Shown piece after piece: positions 23,936 to 31,928 of a stretch of 64,000 nt of DNA; the first letter of the stretch is position 1; each line of letters starts with the position of its first letter. Made by a program: the position numbers and the translations under genes. The notes under the pieces were generated by a model, which saw nothing but the letters and a program-made list of their open reading frames with translations, was not told where the DNA came from and made no database searches. This stretch comes from Octadecabacter ascidiaceicola (GTDB lineage Bacteria > Pseudomonadota > Alphaproteobacteria > Rhodobacterales > Rhodobacteraceae), in contig NZ_FXYD01000001.1 of the NCBI RefSeq assembly GCF_900185015.1, positions 1 to 64,000 on the forward strand, given 5' to 3'.

Positions 23936-25589
23936 TTGCGGCCTCCTTTGGGTATAGAATGTCTTTGAACGGGACCGCGCCGAGGCGACGGTAGGTTTCG
24001 ATGAAGGTCTCATCTGCACTGTCGCGCAGGTCCATGTAGCCAAGCACCAGACGTTCGATTGCCGGAACGATGTCATCGGCACTGAAGCCCGGTCCGGCAC
24101 GTTCGCCCACAGCAGCGGTTTCCGTGTGATCGCCGCCAAGCGTGATCTGGTAGTTTTCCACACCAGCGCGATCTAGACCAAGAATACCGATGTGACCCAC
24201 GTGGTGGTGGCCACAAGCGTTGATGCAGCCCGAGATTTTGATCTTCAGTGCGCCGATGTCATGCTCGATCTTCAGCTCGTCGAAACGGGTCGCGATTTCC
24301 TGAGCGACGGGGATGGAACGCGCCGTGGCCAACGCGCAATAATCCATGCCGGGGCAGGCGATGATGTCGGACGCGAGGCCGATGTTGGCGGTCGCCAGAT
24401 CAGCAGCACGCAACGCAAGGTAAAGTGCTGGAAGGTCGGATTTGTGGACATGGGGCAGGATGACGTTTTGCTCATGGCTGATGCGCAGCTCATCATGGCC
24501 GTACTTGCGGGCAAGGTCCGCCATCACCCGCATTTGATCCGCCGTCGCGTCGCCCGGTGTGGCGCCGTGTTTCTTGATTGAAATGCTGACGATCGCATAG
24601 CCATCCGCGCGGTGTTCGGACAGGTTTGTATCTGCCCAAGACCTGAACAACGGGTTATCAGCATAAGCGATATCGTAGTCGTCAACGCCATCTGTGCGGA
24701 ACTCAGGTGCGGCGAACTGCGCCTCGATTTCGCGCAAGACCTCTTGGTCTACACCGTTGAAAGTAGGTCGAATTTCAGCGAACCGTTCGTCCACAAGGCG
24801 ACGGATTTCTTCAATGCCGTGCTCGTGCACGGTGATCTTGATACGCGCTTTATATTTGTTGTCGCGACGGCCAAGGCGGTTCCAGACGGAAACCGTGGCC
24901 TCAATAAACGGCAGCAGGTCGGCTTCTGGTAGGAAGTCGTGCAGCACTTTGCCGATCATTGGCGTGCGGCCAAGGCCGCCACCCACAAGGATTTCGTAAC
25001 CGCGCACACCGTCACGTTCCAGAATTCGGATGCCAATGTCGTGCGCTTTGATGACCGCGCGGTCTGCCGCAGCGCCCGTCACGGCAAGCTTGAATTTGCG
25101 CGGCAGGAACTGGAATTCAGGGTGATCTGTGGACCATTGGCGCAGCAATTCCGCGACAGGGCGCGGGTCGGCGACCTCATCGGCTGCAGCGCCTGCGAAG
25201 TGGTCAGCCGTGACGTTGCGGATTGTGTTGCCGGACGTCTGAATTGCGTGCATTTCCACGTCCGCCAGATCGGACAGCATATCAGGCACATCGCGCAGTT
25301 CAGGCCAGTTGTATTGGATGTTCTGGCGCGTGGTGAAGTGGCCGTAACCCTTGTCATATGTCTCGGCCAAATGCGCGAGCATATCCATCTGTTTGCTGTT
25401 CAGCGTGCCATAGGGCACCGCGACGCGCAGCATGTAGGCGTGCAGTTGCAGGTACAAACCATTCATCAAACGCAGCGGTTTGAATTCATCCTCGGTCAGC
25501 GATCCGTCAATGCGGCGTTCAACTTGGCCACGGAATTGGGCCACACGTTCGCGCACGAAGGCTTCGTCGAAGTCGTTATACTTATACAT
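23925..25589 (-). CDS. cysI: sulfite (nitrite/sulfite) reductase hemoprotein
   Basis: A 554-residue siroheme [4Fe-4S] reductase. Cluster/siroheme cysteines are visible as CPGMDYC and, about 40 residues later, CINAC. N-terminal GHFTTRQNIQYNW and VTAD segments are typical. It reduces sulfite to sulfide with six electrons, probably from ferredoxin since no flavoprotein CysJ is present. The stop overlaps cysH by 11 bases and the start overlaps the DUF2849 gene by 8, so this is a tightly packed operon. Confidence 0.94.
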   Translation of the reverse strand: MYKYNDFDEAFVRERVAQFRGQVERRIDGSLTEDEFKPLRLMNGLYLQLHAYMLRVAVPYGTLNSKQMDMLAHLAETYDKGYGHFTTRQNIQYNWPELRDVPDMLSDLADVEMHAIQTSGNTIRNVTADHFAGAAADEVADPRPVAELLRQWSTDHPEFQFLPRKFKLAVTGAAADRAVIKAHDIGIRILERDGVRGYEILVGGGLGRTPMIGKVLHDFLPEADLLPFIEATVSVWNRLGRRDNKYKARIKITVHEHGIEEIRRLVDERFAEIRPTFNGVDQEVLREIEAQFAAPEFRTDGVDDYDIAYADNPLFRSWADTNLSEHRADGYAIVSISIKKHGATPGDATADQMRVMADLARKYGHDELRISHEQNVILPHVHKSDLPALYLALRAADLATANIGLASDIIACPGMDYCALATARSIPVAQEIATRFDELKIEHDIGALKIKISGCINACGHHHVGHIGILGLDRAGVENYQITLGGDHTETAAVGERAGPGFSADDIVPAIERLVLGYMDLRDSADETFIETYRRLGAVPFKDILYPKEAANAA

Positions 25590-25887
25590 TTGTTTCTACC
25601 TGTTTGCCGTGGGCGTAGTTGGATGGGCCGCGTGTGCGGAAATCTTCGCGGAAGTGGGTTGGCACTGGGCCTGCATCGCCAAGCTTGGCGTCCGCAAGAT
25701 AGGCACCAACCATGACGCCTGTTTGGGCGTTCGCTTCGAGGAGGCGCAGCTCGGCGTGGGCTTCGTCCGTCAGGAATTCGGCCTCGGCGATGTCGCCGGA
25801 CCATGTATCGTTGGCGGTGAACCAAACGGCGTCACCGCTAAGCAGTAAGTTGGATGTGATGACTTTAGGGGTGAAAGCGCGGGCCAT
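25582..25887 (-). CDS. DUF2849 family protein
   Basis: A 101-residue protein matching DUF2849, a short family found between cysG and cysI in many alphaproteobacteria; function unknown. The ATG at 25887 overlaps the cysG stop (TAATG). The sequence ends in the tail SNYAHGKQVETNV, and its stop overlaps the cysI start region. Confidence 0.9.
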   Translation of the reverse strand: MARAFTPKVITSNLLLSGDAVWFTANDTWSGDIAEAEFLTDEAHAELRLLEANAQTGVMVGAYLADAKLGDAGPVPTHFREDFRTRGPSNYAHGKQVETNV

Positions 25888-27284
25888 TATAAAGCCTCCA
25901 ATTGCAAGTCGTGTGATGATGTGGCGGCCAATGCAGCACGAGGTGCAAGGCCGAGGAATGTCAGGGCAGGGCCCGTGAGGATGGCGTTTGTGATTGTTGG
26001 TTCCAACTCGCCCAGTGTCGTCGCGATAACGCGTTGGTCTTCGCGCGATACGTTTTCGATGACAGTCACAGGGGTCATAGGATCCGCGCCGTGCATCAGC
26101 AGGCGGCCTTGGATAAAGCGGGCGGATTTCTTGCCCATATAGATCGCGGCGACTTGGCCCGTTTCGGCCAAAGTTTTCCAATCGTGATCTGCGTAGCCTT
26201 TGGTGTCATGGCCCGTGATGAAGCGCACGGACGAGTTGCGACCACGTTTCGTCAGGGATTGGCCAATGTCCGCAACCGCAGCGGAGGCGGCGGTGATGCC
26301 TGGGACGATGGTGTAGGAAAGGTTCGCGCCAGCAATCGCGTCGATTTCTTCGTCCAAACGGCCAAACACCGTGGGGTCGCCTGCCTTAAGGCGGACAACG
26401 TGGTGGCCGTTTTTCCCGTGTTCAACGATCAGCGCATTGATGTCATCCTGCGCCATCGATTTACCAAAGCCCTCTTTGCCCGCATCGATCATAATCGCTT
26501 CGCGGCGGGCAAGTTCGAGGATTTGAGGCGTCACCAAACGGTCATAGATAACGACATCCGCCTTATCGAGCGCCTTGCGGGCCTTCAGCGTCAGCAGGTC
26601 AGGGTCACCCGGACCTGCGCCAACAAGGTCAACGTGGCCGGATTTGGCTGTCGCGTTCAGGTGATCGTTCAGCAGCGCATCAAGGGCTTCCTCAACAGCG
26701 CCTTCGCCCTGCGTCACGGCACGCGGGCCAGCGTTGAAGTAGAAATCAGACCAGAAATCACGACGCGCAACGCCGAACGGCAGCTTTTCGGCCATTGTGC
26801 GAAACCCTTTGCCGATACGGGCGAGGGTACCAAGGGAAGCGGGGAGGTTTGCCTCAAGGTCGGCTTTGATCTTGCGAGCCAGCACGGGGGCCGCGCCTTC
26901 GGTACCAATTGCAACCGTGACAGGGGAGCGGTCAACGATGGCAGGCGTGATAAATTCACTGTCGTGCAGATTGTCCACGATGTTGACCAGCGCGCCGTCT
27001 GCGCGGGCGATGTCCGCGGTGCGGGCGTCTTCGGTCGCGTCTTCATCGGCGGCGTAGAACAATGCGGCGTTCTTGGTGTCGCCAGCTTTCAGGGCGCGTT
27101 CAGTCAGGGATAGGCGGCCTTCATCGGCCCAAGCGCGGATTTCCGGCGCGGCGTCGGGCGTGAATACTGTGATCTCCGCTTCGGTCTTCAAAAGTAAACG
27201 CAATTTGGCCAATGCCGCGTCGCCACCGCCCGAAAGGACGATGCTGCGCCCCTGTGTGGCGAGGAAGATTGGAAAGTGGTTCAT
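25887..27284 (-). CDS. cysG: siroheme synthase
   Basis: A 465-residue fused siroheme synthase. N-terminal NAD-binding precorrin-2 dehydrogenase/ferrochelatase domain (LSGGGDAALAKLRLLL, about residues 14-30, with a divergent glycine motif) and C-terminal uroporphyrinogen-III methyltransferase domain beginning at about residue 215 (VDLVGAGPGDPDLLTLKA; later IVPGITAASA). It makes the siroheme needed by CysI. The start is at 27284; the frame extends 19 codons further but begins the conserved sequence only here. It is divergent from the Lrp/AsnC gene, with 135 bases between. Confidence 0.93.
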   Translation of the reverse strand: MNHFPIFLATQGRSIVLSGGGDAALAKLRLLLKTEAEITVFTPDAAPEIRAWADEGRLSLTERALKAGDTKNAALFYAADEDATEDARTADIARADGALVNIVDNLHDSEFITPAIVDRSPVTVAIGTEGAAPVLARKIKADLEANLPASLGTLARIGKGFRTMAEKLPFGVARRDFWSDFYFNAGPRAVTQGEGAVEEALDALLNDHLNATAKSGHVDLVGAGPGDPDLLTLKARKALDKADVVIYDRLVTPQILELARREAIMIDAGKEGFGKSMAQDDINALIVEHGKNGHHVVRLKAGDPTVFGRLDEEIDAIAGANLSYTIVPGITAASAAVADIGQSLTKRGRNSSVRFITGHDTKGYADHDWKTLAETGQVAAIYMGKKSARFIQGRLLMHGADPMTPVTVIENVSREDQRVIATTLGELEPTITNAILTGPALTFLGLAPRAALAATSSHDLQLEAL

Positions 27285-27419
27285 ATGTCTTATCCCGTTG
27301 CTTGGGGTCAATATAGAATAATATTCCGGAAAATGCTTCATATCTGCGCTTGAAAGGGACGTTTGTTCACATTAGCCTGCAAGTCAGTCAGAATGTTTCC
27401 CAAACGGAAGGAAAAGCGA

Positions 27420-27881
27420 ATGGATGTTCGGATAGATGATTTAGACCGGAAAATCCTACGCACGATGCAAGCGGATGCAGGGCAGTCATTGGACGAAATC
27501 GCCAAGGTTGTAGGGTCTTCCAAGACGCCGGTTTGGAACCGGATTCGCAAGATGCGCGAAGCAGGGGTGATTGGGCAGCAAACGGTTATGCTAGATGCCG
27601 AGGCGCTGGGGTTTGAGGCCTGTTTCTTTGTACTTATCCGAACGTCCGAGCATGAAGCGGAATGGCAGGCTAAGTTTTTGAAAGCTTTAATGGATCGCCC
27701 GGAGGTACAAGAAGCGCACCGGCTGGCGGGCGACATTGATTACATCCTGAAGGTGCGGGTTCAAAACGCGCGGGCTTATGATGTGTTTTATCAGGCGCTG
27801 ATTTCGGAAGTGCGTGTGTTTAACGTGACTGCATTGCTGAGCATGGAACAAATCAAATCAACGGTGGCTTTGCCGCTGTAG
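27420..27881 (+). CDS. Lrp/AsnC family transcriptional regulator
   Basis: A 153-residue regulator: N-terminal winged HTH (LDRKILRTMQADAGQSLDEIAKVVG...TPVWNRIRKM) and C-terminal RAM ligand-binding domain (about residues 70-148). The ATG at 27420 follows GGAAGGAAAAG. Its divergent position from the cysG operon suggests it controls sulfate assimilation, which is an inference; it is also close to the sort of amino-acid-responsive regulators that act at a distance. Confidence 0.88.
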   Translation: MDVRIDDLDRKILRTMQADAGQSLDEIAKVVGSSKTPVWNRIRKMREAGVIGQQTVMLDAEALGFEACFFVLIRTSEHEAEWQAKFLKALMDRPEVQEAHRLAGDIDYILKVRVQNARAYDVFYQALISEVRVFNVTALLSMEQIKSTVALPL

Positions 27882-27929
27882 CCAAAGTCTCAACGAGACT
27901 TTGGTTCAAAATTTCTGGGAAATTTTGGG

Positions 27930-28574
27930 TCACCCGAAAATACGGCTGACTTCGCGTAGGATCTTTTCGCGGATTGCACGCGGGTAGTCACGGTGGCGAC
28001 GTGCGGTAATAACGAAACCGTCGCGCGTGATGACGGATCGTGTAAAGAAGGTTGTGATCGCCACGCCCATACTTTCGATAGCGATGCCGTTGATCGTCAC
28101 TCCGCGGCGCTCTGCCTCGCGTGAGGCGAGGCGGGTGTCGCTGCCCGCGTTCGGCGTTCCGTCCCCTGAAATATCAATGACTTGTCGGTCGCATTTGGGT
28201 GCATCTTCGAACTGATCCAGCGCGAACATGATCGCATTTCCCGGTGCTGTGTCGCTTTGGACGAACGCGCGTGGCATCGTGCGGGCGTCAACAGCGAAAG
28301 CCTGAATATCAGTGACTGAGCGCAATTGACGCCACGGGATCGACAGTTCCTGCCGATCCACGCCAGACCATTGGATGACAGCGACGGCGACCTGGCCTTG
28401 GATTAGCGCCTCGGAAACTTCGGCATCTAGCACAGCGTTAGCCATGCCATCGGTTTGGAGTTTGTACTCAACGGGGTCGATGGAATTTGAGACATCAATC
28501 GTTAGCATGAGGGCGGTGTCGCAAGCTTGGGCTTGCGAGGCGGTCAGTATTACAGCGGCAACTAGTCCCCTCAT
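27930..28574 (-). CDS. DUF1194 family secreted VWA-domain protein
   Basis: A 214-residue protein beginning with a signal peptide (MRGLVAAVILTASQAQA). The metal-ion adhesion motif DVSNS of a von Willebrand A domain follows at about residues 29-33, and VIDISGDGTPN occurs later. This matches DUF1194, whose role is unknown. The start at 28574 is chosen for the signal peptide; the frame is open to 28637 but enters the ssrA repeat. Its stop is 48 bases beyond the stop of the convergent Lrp gene. Confidence 0.82.
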   Translation of the reverse strand: MRGLVAAVILTASQAQACDTALMLTIDVSNSIDPVEYKLQTDGMANAVLDAEVSEALIQGQVAVAVIQWSGVDRQELSIPWRQLRSVTDIQAFAVDARTMPRAFVQSDTAPGNAIMFALDQFEDAPKCDRQVIDISGDGTPNAGSDTRLASREAERRGVTINGIAIESMGVAITTFFTRSVITRDGFVITARRHRDYPRAIREKILREVSRIFG

Positions 28575-28609
28575 TAGGGTATCGTGATGCGTATCGCGTG
28601 AAATGGGAA

Positions 28610-28636
28610 GGGTGTAAGTGCAGGTTTCTGTTGCCA
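28610..28636 (-). repeat. 27-bp duplicate of the ssrA 3' end (att-like)
   Basis: Identical over 27 bases to 28701..28727, which is the 3' part of the tmRNA coding piece. The two copies are direct repeats 91 bases apart, start to start. tmRNA 3' ends are common integrase targets, so this may be an attachment-site scar. Confidence 0.7.
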
Positions 28637-28699
28637 CAGGGGTTTGCTTGCAAACACCTACGCGGGATCAGGAACGCAATACATTGGCCAAATCATATA

Positions 28700-29019
28700 G
28701 GGGTGTAAGTGCAGGTTTCTGTTGCCAGGTACCTGCGAACCCCGCCCTAGGCTGCAAAGCGTAGGGGCTTAAGTTTCGGCATTTCGCACTGCTTACGCAG
28801 CGAGAGCAACCTGAGCATTGTTGTCATTTGCAACTAGCTTAAAACGTACCGATAACGGTGGTAACTCACCGAAACAAAGCTAACCCCTTTAGACGTTCGT
28901 CGATCCTATTTCGTCCCCGTCCTACCCCAAATGAGGGTGTGTTGGTGGAGACGCCGGGTACCGCCCCCGGGTCCGATCCGCTTATTGCGAGCGCGTTTAT
29001 GTTCATAGTCCCGAGGGAC
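28700..29019 (-). ncRNA. ssrA: tmRNA, circularly permuted two-piece form
   Basis: Read on the minus strand. The acceptor piece comes first, containing a T-arm-like GGACCCGGGGGCGGTACCC and ending in an encoded CCACCA at 28948..28943. After a short intervening segment the coding piece begins with GGGGACG at 28918. The tag reading frame near 28840..28800 encodes ANDNNAQVALAA followed by TAA, an alphaproteobacterial degradation tag. This order is the known permuted alphaproteobacterial arrangement, processed to two RNAs. A promoter is visible upstream (see separate entry). The exact 5' and 3' ends are estimates. The function is rescue of stalled ribosomes and tagging of the unfinished protein. 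Confidence 0.93.
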
Positions 29020-29025
29020 AGGTCT

Positions 29026-29054
29026 TATATAGGGGGCGTGATCGCCCGTTGCAA
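29026..29054 (-). promoter_or_regulatory. sigma70-type promoter of ssrA
   Basis: On the minus strand: -35 TTGCAA (29054..29049), exactly 17 bases, then -10 TATATA (29031..29026). Transcription would start about 7 bases later, shortly before the tmRNA acceptor piece. Confidence 0.75.
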
Positions 29055-29152
29055 AGGGTGGAATTGAGTATTTTTGAGCCAAAGAAAAAAGGGGCGGCGT
29101 CTTTCGGTGTTTGATGCGCCCTGATTTGCCAATTCAAATGGCAATGTTGTTG

Positions 29153-29872
29153 TTAGCTGGATGTTTTCTTTGCATCCGCTACGGAGCGGCCAAGTTGGGC
29201 GGTGTAGGTTGCTAGATCCGCCAGAAGCGCGTCAACGTCGCTTGCGTTTTGGGCCTCAAGTGCGTCGGCGATGGCGGTGTGCAGGCCGACGATATGGGTT
29301 CGGGAGCGTGCGGTGAAGGTGATCATGTTCATCAGAGGTTCAATCGCTTCAACGGCGCCGGCCAGCTGGTAGGACAAGACGGGGTTGCCAGCACCATCAA
29401 CCAAGGCGCGGTGGAAGGCGACGTCTGACGCGCAGAAGCTTTCATCGCTGAGGCCGGGCTGGGCCTGACGGGTGATTTCGGCGCGCATGGTGGCCAGATG
29501 ATCTGCGCTGCGGCGTGCGGCGGAAAGAGGTGCGCAGGCGCGTTCGAGTGCAAAGCGCGCTTCGCAGGCGGTGTCAAAGTCCACTGTGTTCATACTGAGA
29601 AGCAGGGCAGAAGTGGTGATCTGTTGGCCGTAAGCGTCCTCAAACGTGAGGCGGTTCACGAAGGCACCGCCTGTGGCCCCGCGTTGGGTGCGGATCAGGG
29701 ATTGCGCTGCAAGGCGTTTCAGCGCTTCGCGCACTGTTGAGCGGGACACGTTGAATTGCTCGCTCAGCTCGGCCTCGCTCGGGAGGCGTTCATCTACAGG
29801 CAAATCGCCTGAAACAATGGCGTCACGAATGGATTTGGCGATCTGGGCGGAGAGGTCAGGTGCATTTTTCAT
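29153..29872 (-). CDS. GntR/FadR-type (FCD) regulator, candidate DMSP regulator
   Basis: A 239-residue regulator with an N-terminal GntR winged HTH (about residues 8-72, LPSEAELSEQFNVSRSTVREALKRL) and a C-terminal FCD ligand-binding domain with conserved His residues (DVAFHRAL, IVGLHTAI). It is divergent from the operon ending in dmdA and acuI, and its start codon abuts a perfect palindrome. In Ruegeria a GntR-type gene precedes dmdA-acuI, so I infer control of DMSP/acrylate genes and autoregulation. The inducer is unknown. Confidence 0.88.
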   Translation of the reverse strand: MKNAPDLSAQIAKSIRDAIVSGDLPVDERLPSEAELSEQFNVSRSTVREALKRLAAQSLIRTQRGATGGAFVNRLTFEDAYGQQITTSALLLSMNTVDFDTACEARFALERACAPLSAARRSADHLATMRAEITRQAQPGLSDESFCASDVAFHRALVDGAGNPVLSYQLAGAVEAIEPLMNMITFTARSRTHIVGLHTAIADALEAQNASDVDALLADLATYTAQLGRSVADAKKTSS

Positions 29873-29873
29873 T

Positions 29874-29897
29874 TGTCAGACATTTAAATGTCTGACA
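29874..29897. promoter_or_regulatory. 24-bp perfect palindromic operator
   Basis: TGTCAGACATTT followed by its exact inverse AAATGTCTGACA, one base upstream of the GntR start codon and 46 bases upstream of the DUF2182 start. Position and symmetry fit the binding site of a dimeric GntR regulator controlling both directions. Confidence 0.75.
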
Positions 29898-29942
29898 TTT
29901 GTTTTGCAAGGACTGAGTCGCAAGACATGTCGGGGAGGACAT

Positions 29943-30695
29943 ATGCGCACAGAATGGATCAGAGGCATGGGTGCCCCGCATTGGCTGGTGCTGTTTGGGG
30001 CCGTGCTGGTGGGGTGGGTTGCCTTGTATCTGATGGCCATTCCAGCAGAGCTGCGCGAGCTATCCCAGATATACGGCGCACAATTTTGGGCTGATCTGTG
30101 CCGTGTGACACCAGATGCAGCGGGGGGTCTTAAGCTTTGGGCGATGTGGGCGCTGATGTCGGCAGCGATGATGTTGCCAACCGCGCTGCCAGCCTTTGCT
30201 ACCTTTGATGATTTGCCAAGCACGCAGGGTGATTTCGGACGATTGGTCGGCGGATACCTTGCGGTTTGGTTGGTGTTTTCAGCGATTGCAGCCGCAGCGC
30301 AAATGGGGCTTTGGTGGCTGGGGTTGGTGGATCGGACGGGTCTTAGCCTGAACGCCTGGCTGTCTGGCGGGCTGCTGATCCTTGCCGGAGCATATCAGTT
30401 TAGCGCGTTTAAAGCGGCTTGCGTCAGCAAATGCCGCGCACCGTTTGCATTTTTTATGGAGCATTGGCCTTCAGGGCCGTGGCGAATGGGGGCTCAACTG
30501 GGGGCAGTATGCCTTGGTTGTTGCTGGGCGCTGATGTTGTTGGCCTTTGTGGGAGGGGTGATGAGCCTTGCGTTCATGGGGCTGGCGACGTTGCTGATGG
30601 TGTTTGAGAAATTACCGCAAATTGGGGAGCGATTGACGCTTCCATTGGGGGTTGCGCTGGTTGGCGCTGGCCTTGTCACAGTGATTTTCGCATAG
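29943..30695 (+). CDS. DUF2182 family integral membrane protein
   Basis: A 250-residue protein with about six hydrophobic helices. The motif AMWALMSAAMMLPTALP (about residues 63-80) and a Cys-rich stretch (KAACVSKC, later LGCCWALM) are typical of DUF2182, sometimes annotated as putative metal-binding membrane proteins. The function is not established. The ATG at 29943 has GGGAGG upstream. It is the first gene of a tight five-gene set (gaps of 13, -4, 6 and 18 bases) ending in dmdA and acuI. Confidence 0.85.
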   Translation: MRTEWIRGMGAPHWLVLFGAVLVGWVALYLMAIPAELRELSQIYGAQFWADLCRVTPDAAGGLKLWAMWALMSAAMMLPTALPAFATFDDLPSTQGDFGRLVGGYLAVWLVFSAIAAAAQMGLWWLGLVDRTGLSLNAWLSGGLLILAGAYQFSAFKAACVSKCRAPFAFFMEHWPSGPWRMGAQLGAVCLGCCWALMLLAFVGGVMSLAFMGLATLLMVFEKLPQIGERLTLPLGVALVGAGLVTVIFA

Positions 30696-30708
30696 GAAGG
30701 ACTAAGAA

Positions 30709-31422
30709 ATGAGCAAAACAAAAACAAGAGCTCCAGCTGATCGTTTGCCGGTGAGCCAGCGGATCGACAGCAAGATGGAAAGCAATCCATTGCGTCGCAA
30801 GTCACGACCGACGGACTGGGCGATCAAGGGTGAACTGTTCCTGAACTGCAATTGCACGGTTTTTTGCCCATGTGTCGTGAGCCTTGGGCAGCATCCGCCA
30901 ACCGAGGGAAACTGCAAAGCGTGGATGGCGATTGCGGTTGATGAAGGGCATTTTGAGGGGGAAGACCTTTCGGGTATCAATATCGGCCTTTTGGCTGAGA
31001 TCCCGGGCCGGATGGCGGAGGGCAACTGGAAGGTCGCCGTATATATTGACGAGAAAGCGAGCCAAAAAGCTTACAACGGGTTGCTTCAGATTCTGTCAGG
31101 CGCCGCAGGGGGCACAACGGGGTTGTTCACCATCTTGGTGAGCGAGATTATCGGTGCCGAGCGCGAAAAAGTCGATATCATGCGCGAAGGCACCAAGCGC
31201 GGTCTTTATATCGGGCGCAAGGTGCAGGGCGAGATCGAAATGCTGACCGGTGCCGACCGCGATCAGCCTGTTGTCATGACCAACACCAAATACTGGATGG
31301 GGCCCGATGTCATTGCTGCGCGTGGCTTGAAATCCAAGGTGCGGGACTATGGTCGTGTGTGGGATCTGTCCGGTAAATCGGCCGAAATATGTGCGATTGA
31401 TTGGAAAGGCCCAAAACCATGA
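30709..31422 (+). CDS. DUF1326 family protein
   Basis: A 237-residue soluble protein matching DUF1326: the diagnostic cysteine cluster NCNCTVFCPC near residues 46-55, followed by VSLG and later motifs (GKVQGEIEML). The function is unknown; the cysteine cluster suggests metal or redox chemistry. Such genes are often found beside DUF2182 genes, as here, which suggests the two proteins work together. The stop overlaps the DinB gene start by 4 bases (ATGA). Confidence 0.85.
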   Translation: MSKTKTRAPADRLPVSQRIDSKMESNPLRRKSRPTDWAIKGELFLNCNCTVFCPCVVSLGQHPPTEGNCKAWMAIAVDEGHFEGEDLSGINIGLLAEIPGRMAEGNWKVAVYIDEKASQKAYNGLLQILSGAAGGTTGLFTILVSEIIGAEREKVDIMREGTKRGLYIGRKVQGEIEMLTGADRDQPVVMTNTKYWMGPDVIAARGLKSKVRDYGRVWDLSGKSAEICAIDWKGPKP

Positions 31423-31922
31423 TTTCGCCTGAGTACTGCCAAACTATGGCGCGGTACAATCAATGGCAAAACAATGGATTGCGCGACGTTGTTAAGTCGA
31501 TGAATGAAGATGAACTTCGCCAAGATCGAGGCGCGTTTTTTGGATCGATTTTAGAAACGTTAAACCATTTACTATGGGGCGACACGCTTTGGATCAGCCG
31601 TTTCGACGGCGGGCCGAGCACGGAAGCGTCCATTCAGGAAAGCCGCGCGTTTACGGCGTCCGGAACAGAATGGGCTGCTGAGCGTTTCCGCATGGATGGC
31701 CGGATCAGCGAGTGGGCGCGCAAGCTCGCTTCCATTGATCTGGTGGGTGACTTGCATTGGTATTCCGGTGCCTTGGGGCGTGACATGGTGAAGCCAAAGG
31801 CGATTTGTGTGATGCAGTTGTTCAATCACCAAACCCATCACCGTGGGCAGGTGCATGCGATGCTGACAGCTGCGGGTCATACGCTCAACGACACTGATCT
31901 TCCTTTTATTCCAGAGGGTTAA
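31419..31922 (+). CDS. DinB-family metal-dependent protein
   Basis: A 167-residue four-helix protein of the DinB superfamily, which includes thiol-dependent S-transferases and isomerases. The likely metal ligands are His50 (TLNHLLWGD) and the C-terminal His cluster (NHQTHHRGQVH, residues 136-146). The start at 31419 overlaps the upstream stop, so translation is coupled. dmdA follows after 6 bases. A role in sulfur or thiol chemistry next to DMSP demethylation is possible but is only inference. Confidence 0.82.
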   Translation: MISPEYCQTMARYNQWQNNGLRDVVKSMNEDELRQDRGAFFGSILETLNHLLWGDTLWISRFDGGPSTEASIQESRAFTASGTEWAAERFRMDGRISEWARKLASIDLVGDLHWYSGALGRDMVKPKAICVMQLFNHQTHHRGQVHAMLTAAGHTLNDTDLPFIPEG

Positions 31923-31928
31923 TCGTAA

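Noticed and set aside
24939-25715. 258-codon frame opposite cysI
   Set aside because: Antisense to a clear sulfite reductase gene with operon overlaps on both sides.
26034-27113. 359-codon frame opposite cysG
   Set aside because: Antisense shadow; the siroheme synthase reading has all family motifs.
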